Origin: Desulfosporosinus lacus DSM 15449
GTDB lineage: Bacteria; Bacillota; Desulfitobacteriia; Desulfitobacteriales; Desulfitobacteriaceae
Direction: 5' to 3'
Length of the DNA: 64,000 bases
NCBI RefSeq assembly: GCF_900129935.1
Contig: NZ_FQXJ01000011.1
Span: forward strand, 62,001-126,000
Shown here piece by piece: positions 26,063 to 34,956 of the stretch (positions are counted from its first letter, which is position 1; every line of letters starts with the position of its first letter). The notes below the pieces were generated by a model that saw only the letters and a program-made list of their open reading frames with translations, ran no database searches and was not told where the DNA came from. The translations under genes were made by a program, and so were the position numbers.

Positions 26063-27220
26063 ATGACATTACATCAGAAGCGAGGGATCGACATCAAAGC
26101 TAAAAGGTTATGGATTATAGGTCTATTTGTGATTTCTGGCTTTTTTTTAGGTCTAAGTGTCCAGTCAATTTTTTCATTAGAAGAAAATCATGGGAATTCT
26201 ATTTTAACCAAAGAATCCGACGTAGTTACCTCCATTCATGAGATACCTCAGTCTTCAGAAACAAAGGAAACTATTCCCCTAATGGGAACGCTTCCATTGT
26301 CCTCCGCTTCGGAAGCAAACGATGGATCTAAGTCGAGTCAAAACAATGTTCGATTTGCGGTGATCAGTGATATTCATATTCTTCAAAGCGAAACGGCACC
26401 GATGAAATTTCAAACGGCCCTAGAAGATCTTCTAATGAATCAACAACCACCACTTGATCTCGTTGTATTGAACGGTGATCTTGGCGATGGTACCCCGAAG
26501 GACTATCAAACGGTTAACGAAATTCTTCGTTCCGTTCGGACGAGTACAGGAAAAACCACGCCGATAGTGCCCACCATTGGAAATCACGAATTTTACAAAG
26601 CCTTTCATGATCCGGACAGCAATGCTTGGAATGCGGATACATTTCCCAATCAAGAGACGGATCCCCAGGTGATACAACGATTTTTAGACTTTGCCGGACG
26701 AGATAAGGTTTATACGGATCACTATATTAACGGTTATCATTTCATCTTTCTTGGATCCGAAAAGTCGAGAATGTCAGATCCTAATATTGGGGATGCTGCC
26801 TATCTTTCGGAAACACAATTAACATGGTTGAAATCGAAAATCTCCGAGAACCGCACCCCCGGAAAACCTGTCTTTGTCTTTTTGCACCAACCCGTATTTT
26901 CCTCCCAAAGTGAGGCAAAAAGAAAGTACAACTTAGTGGTCCAACAGGAAGAACTTGTTAAAATCCTTCAATCGGTACCGAATGTTGTTCTCTTCGCCGG
27001 TCATTTACACATCAGATTAGGTTCAGCGGATTCTTTTGTCAAAGACAGGTTTACCATGTTTAATAGCGCATCTGTAAGTCGAGTGTGGCCAGCTTCCTCC
27101 GAGACCAGTCAGGGGTTAGTTGTTGACGTTAAAGAGAACGATGTCAGTGTGCAAGGACGTGACTTCCTACAACACGGGTGGCTATCAGAGGCTAACTATC
27201 AACTAAACGTTTCAAAGTAA
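26063..27220 (+). CDS. Membrane-anchored calcineurin-like metallophosphoesterase
   Basis: This 385-residue protein has an N-terminal signal anchor (LWIIGLFVISGFFLGLSVQ at about 15-33), then a low-complexity Ser/Glu spacer to about 95, then a metallophosphoesterase domain. The metal ligands are in FAVISDIHI (DxH), VLNGDLGDG (GDxxD), TIGNHEF (GNHE) and LFAGHLHIR (GHxH). It therefore acts outside the cell, probably on phosphate esters or wall nucleotides; the substrate is unknown. An SD (GGGAGG at 26041) is better placed for an ATG at 26052, which opens a 4-codon ORF (MLNK) whose TGA overlaps this gene's ATG, so translation may be coupled to that mini-ORF. Confidence 0.85.
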   Translation: MTLHQKRGIDIKAKRLWIIGLFVISGFFLGLSVQSIFSLEENHGNSILTKESDVVTSIHEIPQSSETKETIPLMGTLPLSSASEANDGSKSSQNNVRFAVISDIHILQSETAPMKFQTALEDLLMNQQPPLDLVVLNGDLGDGTPKDYQTVNEILRSVRTSTGKTTPIVPTIGNHEFYKAFHDPDSNAWNADTFPNQETDPQVIQRFLDFAGRDKVYTDHYINGYHFIFLGSEKSRMSDPNIGDAAYLSETQLTWLKSKISENRTPGKPVFVFLHQPVFSSQSEAKRKYNLVVQQEELVKILQSVPNVVLFAGHLHIRLGSADSFVKDRFTMFNSASVSRVWPASSETSQGLVVDVKENDVSVQGRDFLQHGWLSEANYQLNVSK

Positions 27221-27376
27221 CCGAAAAGGAGACTAGGGCTTGATCGGATTGCCTCAATACCTAGTCGCTTTAAGCGGCATCAATCAGCCCCCCTTAGGCG
27301 CGGCCTTTAATAAAACTGAGGCGTTCTACGTGTAAAGCAATTTCTATTTGGCATAAGAAGTGGGGGAGTTCAGATA

Positions 27377-27952
27377 ATTAGTTCAAAAGAAGACTATAAG
27401 CTTTATGTTGCTGCAGACTTGGCTGCTCATTATCAAGCTCGATACCATTGGTGGTTTCGCTTTAATCGACCATTAGTTCATTTTCAACGCACCTTAAGAA
27501 AAGCAGAATACTATGAAAGCTGCAGAAAAGATATTTTGGGCCGAATCTATTTAACCGTACTCAAATTCAAGCTGATGAAGCTTTCAACGAATCTCGGATT
27601 TACAATCCCACGCCACGTTTTTGGGCCCGGTCTGAGCATTGCCCATTGGGGAAGTTTAGTCGTACATCCGGATGTACGAGTCGGAAAAAACTGTAGAGTT
27701 CATTCTGCAGTAAACATTGGAGTATTCGATGGAAAGTGTCCCACGATCGGGAACAATGTATATATTGGTCCCGGTGCTAAAATATTCGGAGGGATAACGA
27801 TCGGAGATAATGTAACAATTGGGGCAAACGCCGTCGTGAATCAAAACGTTCCGAGTAATGTAACGGTTGCAGGAGTTCCCGCAAAAATAGTCTCGGAAAA
27901 GGATTCTTCAAAATTAGTGATGAAAGCCTATGAAAAGTTAGTCAGAAAATAA
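27377..27952 (+). CDS. Serine acetyltransferase-like hexapeptide-repeat protein, probable non-AUG start
   Basis: The protein of about 191 residues ends in a left-handed beta-helix (VVHPDVRVGKNCRVHS, then NNVYIGPGAKIFGGI and GDNVTIGANAVV) with the H-W-G and H-S-A segments of CysE/EpsH-type acetyltransferases. The N-terminal helical part is also conserved-looking: from 27377 it reads ISSKEDYKLYVAAD, the usual beginning of this group. No ATG, GTG or TTG is available there. A GGGGGAG SD (27362-27367) sits 6-9 nt before ATA/ATT codons, while the first standard start is a TTG at 27419, 50 nt from any SD. I therefore propose initiation at ATT 27377 (or ATA 27374). The product probably O-acetylates serine or a sugar; there is no surrounding polysaccharide operon. 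Confidence 0.75.
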   Translation: MSSKEDYKLYVAADLAAHYQARYHWWFRFNRPLVHFQRTLRKAEYYESCRKDILGRIYLTVLKFKLMKLSTNLGFTIPRHVFGPGLSIAHWGSLVVHPDVRVGKNCRVHSAVNIGVFDGKCPTIGNNVYIGPGAKIFGGITIGDNVTIGANAVVNQNVPSNVTVAGVPAKIVSEKDSSKLVMKAYEKLVRK

Positions 27953-28114
27953 AGGCCCCAAGCATCGTTTGAGTAGAACAGGGAAGCCCCTTTCTTTTCC
28001 TAAAATTCTAGTCAAAATGGCTTTCAGGCCATTGTTAACCACAATTAAGCAATGAAAAGTACTGACCTGGAGTAACTACAGGTAATAAGAAAAATTTTTA
28101 GATAAAGGTGCAAA

Positions 28115-28282
28115 ATGAGAAATACTTCGGACGCTTTAGATAGAATCGTTGATAATATTGAAAAAGTGATAATCGGCAAAAGGGAAACGGTTGGGTTCGT
28201 GGTTATTTCCTTGGCTTGTAACGGACATGTCCTGATCGAGGACGTACCCGGTTATCTGGCCAGTATGATTAATGAATTGTAG
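28115..28282 (+). pseudogene. Truncated MoxR-type AAA+ ATPase
   Basis: A 55-codon ORF begins with a helix and then reads IEKVIIGKRETV, CNGHVLIEDVPG, the MoxR N-terminus. It breaks off exactly where the Walker A (GVGKT) should follow and ends in TAG. The rest of the gene and its usual VWA partner are missing. It is unrelated to the intact MoxR-like gene at 32120. The gap between it and larC is 64 bp, so a deletion probably fused this start to the larC upstream region. Confidence 0.85.
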
Positions 28283-28346
28283 CGTAAGACAAGGATTTTT
28301 TTGCGCTGGATTATGCTTTACCGGATTAAACAGGAGGAAGAATTTT

Positions 28347-29654
28347 ATGAAGGTACTTTATTTTGACTGTTTTTCAGGGATCAGCGGGGATATGACCCTT
28401 GGCGCGCTGATGGACCTGGGTATTGATGAACAGCTCTTCAGGAGGGAGCTTACCAAGCTTCACCTTGAAGACTATAGGCTTGTGATAGGGAAAAGCATCA
28501 AGAACGGGATAACCGGTAAGGATGTTCAGGTAATCCTGTCCTATGACGAAGAGGATCACCAGGGACATTGTCACCACGATGATAACCATAGTCAGGGGCA
28601 TCATCACCATAATCATGAGCATAACTGCGATCACGAGCATCATTTTCATCGTAGCGAACAAAATCACAGCCACTTTCACAACCACCAGGCACGAAACTTG
28701 GGAGACATCGAAGGACTCATTGATGAAAGTGACCTATCCCAAGGAGTGAAAGATTTCAGTAAACAGGTATTCAGGGAAATCGCCGCGGCTGAAGCCAAAG
28801 TTCATGATAAAGACATTGCAGAGGTACATTTCCATGAAGTCGGAGCCGTCGACTCCATTGTCGATATTGTAGGTACAGCCATATGTCTGGACTTGCTCGG
28901 AATTGACAGAGTGTATGCCTCAAAGCTCTATGACGGACATGGCTTTATAAAATGCCAACATGGTTCCATACCGGTTCCCGTGCCGGCGGTGATGGAAATG
29001 CTGTCCGGAAGCGGAATACCTTTGATTCAGACAGATATCAATACAGAGCTTGTAACTCCCACCGGAATGGGAATAATTAAGTGCCTGTCGTCAGGCTTTG
29101 GCTATATGCCCCAAATGTTTGTCGACAGGGTAGGCTATGGTATGGGAAAAAGGGAAACGGTCGGCTTCAATGCATTGAGGCTAGTTTTGGGTACGATGGA
29201 TGAGACGGGTAAGGGCACTCTTGATGAGATAGTCACCCTTGAAACCAACATAGACGATATGAACGGCGAAGCAATGGGTTATACCATGGAACGGTTGTTT
29301 GAAAATGGAGCCCTCGATGTGTTTTATACCCCCGTATTTATGAAAAAGAACCGCCCTGCGGTTATGCTGACGGTAATTGCTGAAATTCAGGATGAAGAGA
29401 AGCTTGCCGCTATGATTCTAAGAGAAACAACGACTTTGGGGATAAGAAGAAGCAACTGCAAAAGATACATTATGAACAGAGAAATCATCAAGGTATCGAC
29501 GAAATTTGGGGATGTCAGAGTAAAAATGGCTTCCAAAGACGGTTTTGTTAAATATGCGCCTGAATATGAAGACTGCAGAAATATTGCCAAAAATACAGGA
29601 AAGTCCTTTATTGAAGTCTATAATGCAGCGTTAAAGCAGGCAATTGAGGAGTGA
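28347..29654 (+). CDS. larC: Nickel-pincer cofactor biosynthesis protein LarC
   Basis: This 435-residue protein starts MKVLYFDCFSGISGDMTLGALMDLG, the DUF111/LarC signature, and has an extended His-rich nickel-binding loop at about 74-112 with more than 20 histidines. The conserved ETNIDDMNGEAMGYTMERLFENGA-type region lies near 295, followed by MKKNRPA and RETTTLGIR. LarC inserts nickel into the pyridinium dithiocarboxylate cofactor used by lactate racemase and related enzymes. In Lactobacillus the gene is split by a frameshift; here it is one frame. The start at 28347 follows CAGGAGGAAG. No larA, larB or larE is in the window. Confidence 0.93.
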   Translation: MKVLYFDCFSGISGDMTLGALMDLGIDEQLFRRELTKLHLEDYRLVIGKSIKNGITGKDVQVILSYDEEDHQGHCHHDDNHSQGHHHHNHEHNCDHEHHFHRSEQNHSHFHNHQARNLGDIEGLIDESDLSQGVKDFSKQVFREIAAAEAKVHDKDIAEVHFHEVGAVDSIVDIVGTAICLDLLGIDRVYASKLYDGHGFIKCQHGSIPVPVPAVMEMLSGSGIPLIQTDINTELVTPTGMGIIKCLSSGFGYMPQMFVDRVGYGMGKRETVGFNALRLVLGTMDETGKGTLDEIVTLETNIDDMNGEAMGYTMERLFENGALDVFYTPVFMKKNRPAVMLTVIAEIQDEEKLAAMILRETTTLGIRRSNCKRYIMNREIIKVSTKFGDVRVKMASKDGFVKYAPEYEDCRNIAKNTGKSFIEVYNAALKQAIEE

Positions 29655-30172
29655 GATTCTATCTGCCTCAAAATTACTTCTCCAGCATGGTTTTAACGAT
29701 TGGACCGCTACGCCTTCGCTGGTTGGCTTCATATTGGATCATATGGCAATTATGGGCTGCTATGCTGCAATAACATATTTACTGACACAGATGCTGCAAA
29801 AACTAAATCACAGGCATCTTCCATGTTTATCCCATCCATTTCAAAAGTAAACGGTTTTGATAACGGCGCTGGGTGTGGTGACGGAATGAACCGCTGTATG
29901 TCAAGGCGGCAAAGCTGAAAAAGTATAGTATAAACCCATCAGTCGCAGCGCGCAGTTTTTTCTGACGCCGATTGAGGGGGGGGTTCTTATGATTGTCATT
30001 TCAGTAATTTCAGATCGTCCTCAACAGGGATAATTACATCTTCATAACGTTTGATCTTTACATTGAGACGGTTGAGGGTGTTTTGTATATCGTACTGGGA
30101 GCGGAGCAAGCTGTGAACATACTAATAATTTGTGATATACTATGGGATGTATAAAGCTTAATGGAGGTTAAT
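29655..30172. other. Intergenic region with relics, no intact gene
   Basis: This 518-bp gap has coding-like scraps only. One 41-codon stretch on the minus strand (29996-30118) reads SQYDIQNTLNRLNVKIKRYE and ends in TGA, looking like a helical C-terminus of a larger protein I cannot name. A plus-strand frame (29700-29918) is rich in Gly/Asn/Cys and has no recognisable family. A run of nine G residues occurs near 29978. Confidence 0.5.
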
Positions 30173-30430
30173 ATGAATCACGAACAGGAACATTTTTTAA
30201 GTTTTATTTTAGAAAGAGTAAAAGATGACAAGGTAGAGGAAGCAAAAGAATTACTTGTTGAAAACTTTAAGAAGCTGACAGAAGGCAATTTTACACAGGA
30301 TGATATTATGCTGTTTTTCCCTAAAATGATTGCTTGGCTAAAGCCGGAAAAGTTGGAGGAAGTACAAACCGTTGTTATGCAGTTTGCTGAAAGTTTTAGT
30401 CATTTGCTGCCTAACAGCAAACTCGGATAA
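30173..30430 (+). CDS. Small acidic hypothetical protein
   Basis: This 85-residue, all-helical acidic protein begins MNHEQEHFLSFILERVKDDK, then EEAKELLVENFKK, FFPKMIAWLKPEKLEEV and a FAESFSHLLP ending. The start at 30173 is set by GGAGG 6-7 nt upstream; the ATG at 30161 overlaps the SD. I believe similar small proteins occur in other Bacillota without assigned function. It is monocistronic and followed by a terminator. Confidence 0.7.
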   Translation: MNHEQEHFLSFILERVKDDKVEEAKELLVENFKKLTEGNFTQDDIMLFFPKMIAWLKPEKLEEVQTVVMQFAESFSHLLPNSKLG

Positions 30431-30507
30431 TTACCAAAGTCTGCTGGTTTATTTTGTTTCTAGATAAGCAAAAAAGACTAGCTTCAATCTCATAGCTTAC
30501 AATTAAA

Positions 30508-30551
30508 AGGGGGTGTCGCAATACTATTAAAAGTAATTTGCGACACCCCCT
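30508..30551 (+). terminator. Strong hairpin after the small gene
   Basis: Perfect 14-bp arms (30508-30521 with 30538-30551, AGGGGGTGTCGCAA) and a 16-nt loop; GGTTTGATTTT follows. It may also serve the convergent VWA gene, which ends at 30644. Confidence 0.75.
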
Positions 30552-30579
30552 GGTTTGATTTTAAAAAATCGTCCTTCGC

Positions 30580-30616
30580 TATCAGCTTCAAGCGGCATCT
30601 TTTTTGTCGTCAAGGC
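30580..30616 (+). repeat. Dispersed 37-39 bp repeat, copy 1
   Basis: TATCAGCTTCAAGCGGCAT, then a T-rich tract and a TCAAGGC end, recur at 44293-44331 with only small differences. Both copies are intergenic, and both carry the T-run. A shorter related string (GCTTTAAGCGGCATCA) occurs at 27268. Confidence 0.7.
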
Positions 30617-30643
30617 ACGGCACGTGGAGACGATTACTGAGCC

Positions 30644-32113
30644 TCAAATACCCATACTTTCCTGGTCTTGCATTGAAAATCCTTCTATTTTAACATCACT
30701 CATTTTTAATGAATCATCTTTTATTTCAATGTTTTTAAGCTTTTTGACTGCCCCATATGAATGATTTAAGGAAAGCTTATCTCCTCTCCCGGAAATAACC
30801 CATAAGGTTTTATACCCTCTGGGTATTGTCATAAGCTTTTCTTCACCTTTGCCATCCGTAAAATAGACTAACAAATTAACCTTATGATGATTGGCATACT
30901 CAAAAACCGGGGTAAATCTGGTGCCCCCGCTGATATTACTTCGATCTTTTAGATCCTTGACAGATTTGACGTTATACACACGTCTGATTTCACTGTCACA
31001 TTCGATAATCGTAATTTCATGATTATAATTTTTAACGATCTCCAGGACTTCTTTAATGGCTTGATTAAATTCTTGATCACTGATGCTTCCGCTGATATCC
31101 AGGGCAACAACAATCCTGGCTTTATGACTCCTGAGTTGACCTCTTAAATCTAATCTATCGGGCTGTCTTCGGTTTCGTCTGGTTATCGTCTTCTTTTTAT
31201 TACTTTCAACCGTTCCCATCAGCCGCTTAAGATATAAATTCCAAGGTAATTCACCCTTGCTGTTTTTAAGGGATGAGATCATACTTTCTAAATAATTTGG
31301 AACGCTGCCTTTTTGAGCATTATCAATAAACTTCTCCGTAAATTCTTGAAGGGTTTTTTCATCGATATCACTGGAGTCTGCCCAAAGGTCATGGGCTTTT
31401 TCAGGATTATACTCGGTTTCTATTGTTTCGTCCCGATCAGGATCAGCGGCAGCATCGTTAGCAGCCCTGGCTTTATCGTTGCTATCATCAGCGTCATCTG
31501 TATCACTTTCATCGGCTGCATCCTCATCCGCTTCCAGCAAGTCCAGGGCGGTTTGGATCTCTTCCGCATAATATTCAAAAGGTTTAAAGGGCAGGAGGTT
31601 TAACGAATAATTTAAATTCAACCATTCTAAGGTAACAGAATAGGGGGGGAGATGATCTAAATAGGTATTGACGACGATATTCATGGCCAGATTGATGGCT
31701 AATGTGCTGTAGCCACCCTTAAATTCTTCAGCTCTGATTAAATGCCTAGATAATATATGGAGAATTTCGTGTTTAATGGTACTTTCCATTTGTTTGATAT
31801 TAAGATTTAAAAAAATGATGGGATTAAAATAGATAACATACTTAGCCCCTTTAAAATTCACAGCAGTAGGACTGCTGATGTCAAATCGTATTTCTCGGGA
31901 CATTTGCATCAAAAAATAGCCATAGAAATTATCTTTGTCTTCCATAAGACTTAAGTTGACTTGATCTACAAGGCTAAAAAACTCTTCTTTAAACTCTTTG
32001 GGTATATTTACCTTGGGATTTTTATCTTTGCGCTTTGATTTTAAGAAATTATTAATGATAATATCCGCTTTTTCATAGAGCTCTTTAACTTGGTTATCAA
32101 AAAAACTTTCCAT
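30644..32113 (-). CDS. Metallopeptidase-like/VWA-domain protein (DUF2201 type)
   Basis: This 489-residue protein has an N-terminal metallopeptidase-like domain with HEILHILSRHLIR near residue 114 (an HExxH zinc motif). A very acidic low-complexity linker follows at about 197-240 (Asp/Glu/Ala). The C-terminal VWA domain has a complete MIDAS start (VVALDISGSIS near 355) and a later GGTRFTPVFEY and YFTDGKGE. Such VWA proteins act with MoxR-type AAA+ ATPases in assembly or quality control of metalloenzymes and complexes. The gene follows the MoxR-like gene by only 6 bp on the same strand; the SD AAGGTGA lies in that junction. Confidence 0.87.
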   Translation of the reverse strand: MESFFDNQVKELYEKADIIINNFLKSKRKDKNPKVNIPKEFKEEFFSLVDQVNLSLMEDKDNFYGYFLMQMSREIRFDISSPTAVNFKGAKYVIYFNPIIFLNLNIKQMESTIKHEILHILSRHLIRAEEFKGGYSTLAINLAMNIVVNTYLDHLPPYSVTLEWLNLNYSLNLLPFKPFEYYAEEIQTALDLLEADEDAADESDTDDADDSNDKARAANDAAADPDRDETIETEYNPEKAHDLWADSSDIDEKTLQEFTEKFIDNAQKGSVPNYLESMISSLKNSKGELPWNLYLKRLMGTVESNKKKTITRRNRRQPDRLDLRGQLRSHKARIVVALDISGSISDQEFNQAIKEVLEIVKNYNHEITIIECDSEIRRVYNVKSVKDLKDRSNISGGTRFTPVFEYANHHKVNLLVYFTDGKGEEKLMTIPRGYKTLWVISGRGDKLSLNHSYGAVKKLKNIEIKDDSLKMSDVKIEGFSMQDQESMGI

Positions 32114-32119
32114 AGATTA

Positions 32120-33247
32120 TCACCTTATTAAACGATAAGATTCAAAATATGATTCGATAAACGCTTCATTTTCTATGGCATGTTTGTATACTTCAGGATA
32201 ACTGTTTTTAATATCTTTCATGATTCCTATCTTTAAATCTACAGGATGTATTTTTAAAAACTCAATCAGCCTGTCCATATAAAAACTTGAATTATCACTA
32301 TTGTTTAATAGATTTGATTCTAAGTTTTTGAGAATATTCTTTGCGGATAGATAAAGTCTGGTATGGCTTTCGTTTTTCACTCTTTCTATGATCGATTCAG
32401 GAAGAGAATTTCCTAAAAAAACATCTTTATAAGATATGAGCGAACGATAATCTGATTCAACAAAGCTCACAAACTCTTCTGCTATTAATCTCCCGACATT
32501 CCCCTTGATAACATTTAAAAACACGGATCTAGGTATGGAATCTTTTTTATCCTTATAAATTTTATAACTGCTGGAAATTCGCTCATAGCTTCTGGGCGTT
32601 GCGCTCAGATCATCTTCGTTGATCTTATGCAAATAATCGGGGAAAGTAGAGATAAACTCGACAACCTTTTGCTCAATTCCGGCCTCTATTGCCCAATCGA
32701 TCCACTGATTATAATCTGGCTCCATAGATAACCAGACAAATCGATTTTCTTGGGCGGCATCCATATCGACAACCTGGTAATCAAAATCCGAACCATATTT
32801 ACTGGAAGGATTCATAGCGGCTAAGATTTTTACACCTTCAGGTAATTTATAGCCATTGATTTCCCGATTTAAAATTAAATTCATAAGTTCCTGTTGGACT
32901 GTATGTTCACAGCGATTGATCTCGTCGATAAATAAAAGAACGGTTTTTCCTTGAGATATTTCTTCATCAATTTCCCTTAGCTTATGATGGACGGCATATA
33001 CCGTCGCTTTCTTTTCAACTTGATCTTCTTTATCATTAACTCCTGCATAAGACTCTATCGTTGGCAGACCACCGATTTCACCTTCTTTAAGGAGATTTCC
33101 ATTAATTACAATTAAACTCCAATGATTTTCTTGAGCAATTTCCTTGGCTAAAGCTGTTTTTCCGATTCCGCTTTCCCCAACGATTAAAGGTACTTCTCCA
33201 GTCGATAGTACTAAGTCAACACTTTTTAATGTGTCTGTAAAATTCAT
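32120..33247 (-). CDS. MoxR-like AAA+ ATPase
   Basis: This 375-residue AAA+ protein has Walker A GESGIGKTALAKEIA near residue 25, Walker B VLLFIDEINRCEHTVQQ near 105, sensor-1 ILAAMNPSSKYG near 148, and the lid domain following YERISSSYK. It falls with MoxR-type ATPases that team with VWA proteins. It is flanked by a DUF4116-repeat gene upstream (12-bp gap) and the VWA gene downstream (6-bp gap), so the three form one operon. SD AGGAGTGAG precedes the ATG. It probably remodels a client bound by the VWA partner. Confidence 0.9.
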   Translation of the reverse strand: MNFTDTLKSVDLVLSTGEVPLIVGESGIGKTALAKEIAQENHWSLIVINGNLLKEGEIGGLPTIESYAGVNDKEDQVEKKATVYAVHHKLREIDEEISQGKTVLLFIDEINRCEHTVQQELMNLILNREINGYKLPEGVKILAAMNPSSKYGSDFDYQVVDMDAAQENRFVWLSMEPDYNQWIDWAIEAGIEQKVVEFISTFPDYLHKINEDDLSATPRSYERISSSYKIYKDKKDSIPRSVFLNVIKGNVGRLIAEEFVSFVESDYRSLISYKDVFLGNSLPESIIERVKNESHTRLYLSAKNILKNLESNLLNNSDNSSFYMDRLIEFLKIHPVDLKIGIMKDIKNSYPEVYKHAIENEAFIESYFESYRLIR

Positions 33248-33259
33248 GATGTCTCACTC

Positions 33260-34063
33260 CTATAGCATCTTCAGCTTTTCATCGACAGCTATTTTTTTTG
33301 CCTTTTTACTTCCATATTTATATATAAACATGATCTTGTCGATTGGCATAATGTCGCTATTTTTATCTATATTACTACAATTTAAATAATCTCTCACATA
33401 TTTTTCTTCAACATCTTCATTTGATAATGATTCCTTTAACGTTTGTTCTAATTCATCTTTAGATATTTCTTTCATAACATATTTAATCACTAAAATATTT
33501 ACTTTCAAAAATTCTAAGATTTTGTTTTTATCTAAATCATTTATAAAGGTAATAGCCCGCTCATTATTCTTGATAGCTATAAGCTCTGCATTATGTGTAG
33601 GAGAATTTATATATTTCAAGGCATCATAAGTGATTTTTACAGCCTCTTCTTGTACACGTTCGCAAGGGTCTTTGATAAATTTTATTGAATCGTAATTTTT
33701 TCGTACAGCTAATAATTGCAAGTCTTCACTTGGGTTCTTCACATATTTAATAGCCCAGCCAGCTTGATTGATCGCTAATTTTATTATCTTCTCGTTGGGA
33801 TTTTTAAGATACTCTAAGTTAACCCATCCATCATTTATCGCTTTTATCATCATATCTTCTGTAGGGTCATCTATAAATTGAATCGCTCGACCATTATTGT
33901 CTATAGCAAATTCTTGCATCTCTTGAGTTGGATTTTCTATATATTTTAATGTAAGTCCATTGTTTTTAACAGCCAATAACTTTATCTCATCGGTAGGATT
34001 AGTTATATAGGCTATGGCATTAGGATTATTCTTGATCATTTCAATCAGCTTTGACTTTTCCAT
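33260..34063 (-). CDS. DUF4116-type repeat protein
   Basis: This 267-residue protein has about eight tandem 22-residue repeats between residues 12 and 190. The unit reads roughly AIKYIxNPTEDMxxLAIxNN, with a conserved Asn-Pro and hydrophobic positions. This is the DUF4116 type, a helical scaffold of unknown function seen in repeat proteins of bacteria and viruses. The last 75 residues are Lys-rich and non-repetitive. It is the first gene of the operon with the MoxR ATPase and VWA protein, and it may recognise clients for them, which is inference. The SD AAGGAAAG is 6-8 nt from the ATG. Confidence 0.82.
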   Translation of the reverse strand: MEKSKLIEMIKNNPNAIAYITNPTDEIKLLAVKNNGLTLKYIENPTQEMQEFAIDNNGRAIQFIDDPTEDMMIKAINDGWVNLEYLKNPNEKIIKLAINQAGWAIKYVKNPSEDLQLLAVRKNYDSIKFIKDPCERVQEEAVKITYDALKYINSPTHNAELIAIKNNERAITFINDLDKNKILEFLKVNILVIKYVMKEISKDELEQTLKESLSNEDVEEKYVRDYLNCSNIDKNSDIMPIDKIMFIYKYGSKKAKKIAVDEKLKML

Positions 34064-34210
34064 AATGTTACTTTCCTTCTTTGATTATTTATAGTATTAC
34101 TCAGTGTAATAGATACTCATTAAGTTAATCTAAATAAGATGATTATAACACTGGATAAAAAAAGGGTCTATAAATACACATCTCCACCTAATAAGTACTT
34201 AAATCGATAA

Positions 34211-34245
34211 AATAAGGAAGTCCAGTATGACTGGACTTCCTTATT
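34211..34245. terminator. Bidirectional terminator between the DUF4116 operon and the methyltransferase
   Basis: Perfect 16-bp arms (34211-34226 and 34230-34245, AATAAGGAAGTCCAGT and its complement) with a 3-nt loop. It is followed by TTT on the plus strand and lies 19 bp past the stop of the minus-strand methyltransferase gene. Confidence 0.85.
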
Positions 34246-34263
34246 TTTGACTCGGCAATTCCA

Positions 34264-34956
34264 TCAGCCCTTTACCCACTTTGCCACTACAAACCCAGGA
34301 TTTCCTTCTCTTTTGTCCTCGAGAGAGAGGGCCTCAGCTGTTGTTTGAACATTCGGCGGGAAGAAAAGACATTCTCCAATCTCCACAGGTACACCGATTT
34401 GCCAGGAACCTATTTCCTCTTTGGTATAAAGAGCAGCGCGGGCAAAGACAGAAGTGGGCTTGTTACGAGCTGCCTCCCCATAGTATTCACTCCAGGCACT
34501 CATGCCAGCGATGAGTCCGATCATCATACAGCCCCCGGGCTTTAACCGGCTAAAAAGTTTTCTCAAGACGTTTTCCGGTTCAGGTACGAATTCAAAGGCG
34601 GTCATGGAAAAAATCCCATTATAGGTTTCAAGTTGATCCAGAATTTCTGTAATATCAGCATGCCACCAGTAAACAGGCTTAGCTTTTGCGGTGTTTACCT
34701 CAATCGCCGCTAGTTTCTTTTTGGCCAGAGCCATCATTTCACCAGAAATATCGACAGCAGTGACCTCATATCCCTCTTGCACAAGCCAGCTCGTATATTG
34801 TCCAGTACCACATCCGATCTCAAGAACCTTGGGACCCGGTGCCTTAAACATGGACTGGGCCAGGTGGCGTTCAACTTGATCAGATACTGATCCGAGCTCA
34901 GTATCATACCAGGAATCATAATGTGTAGCAACGTGGTCAAAAAGTGCTTCGTTCAT
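34264..34956 (-). CDS. Class I SAM-dependent methyltransferase
   Basis: This 230-residue protein has motif I VLEIGCGTGQYTSWL near residue 45, a following VTAVDISGEMMALAKKK segment, motif near WWHADI, and the post-motif NGIFSMTAFEFVPEPENVL and KPGGCMMIGLI. It belongs to the Methyltransf_11/25 group; the substrate is not predictable. It starts MNEALFDHVATHYDSWYDTELG, as in UbiE/BioC-like small methyltransferases. The SD GAGGGTA lies 8 nt from the ATG. Monocistronic. Confidence 0.88.
   Translation of the reverse strand: MNEALFDHVATHYDSWYDTELGSVSDQVERHLAQSMFKAPGPKVLEIGCGTGQYTSWLVQEGYEVTAVDISGEMMALAKKKLAAIEVNTAKAKPVYWWHADITEILDQLETYNGIFSMTAFEFVPEPENVLRKLFSRLKPGGCMMIGLIAGMSAWSEYYGEAARNKPTSVFARAALYTKEEIGSWQIGVPVEIGECLFFPPNVQTTAEALSLEDKREGNPGFVVAKWVKG

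Noticed and set aside
28543-28749. His/Ile-rich frames antisense or alternate to larC
   Set aside because: They are shadows of the His-codon-rich nickel-binding loop.
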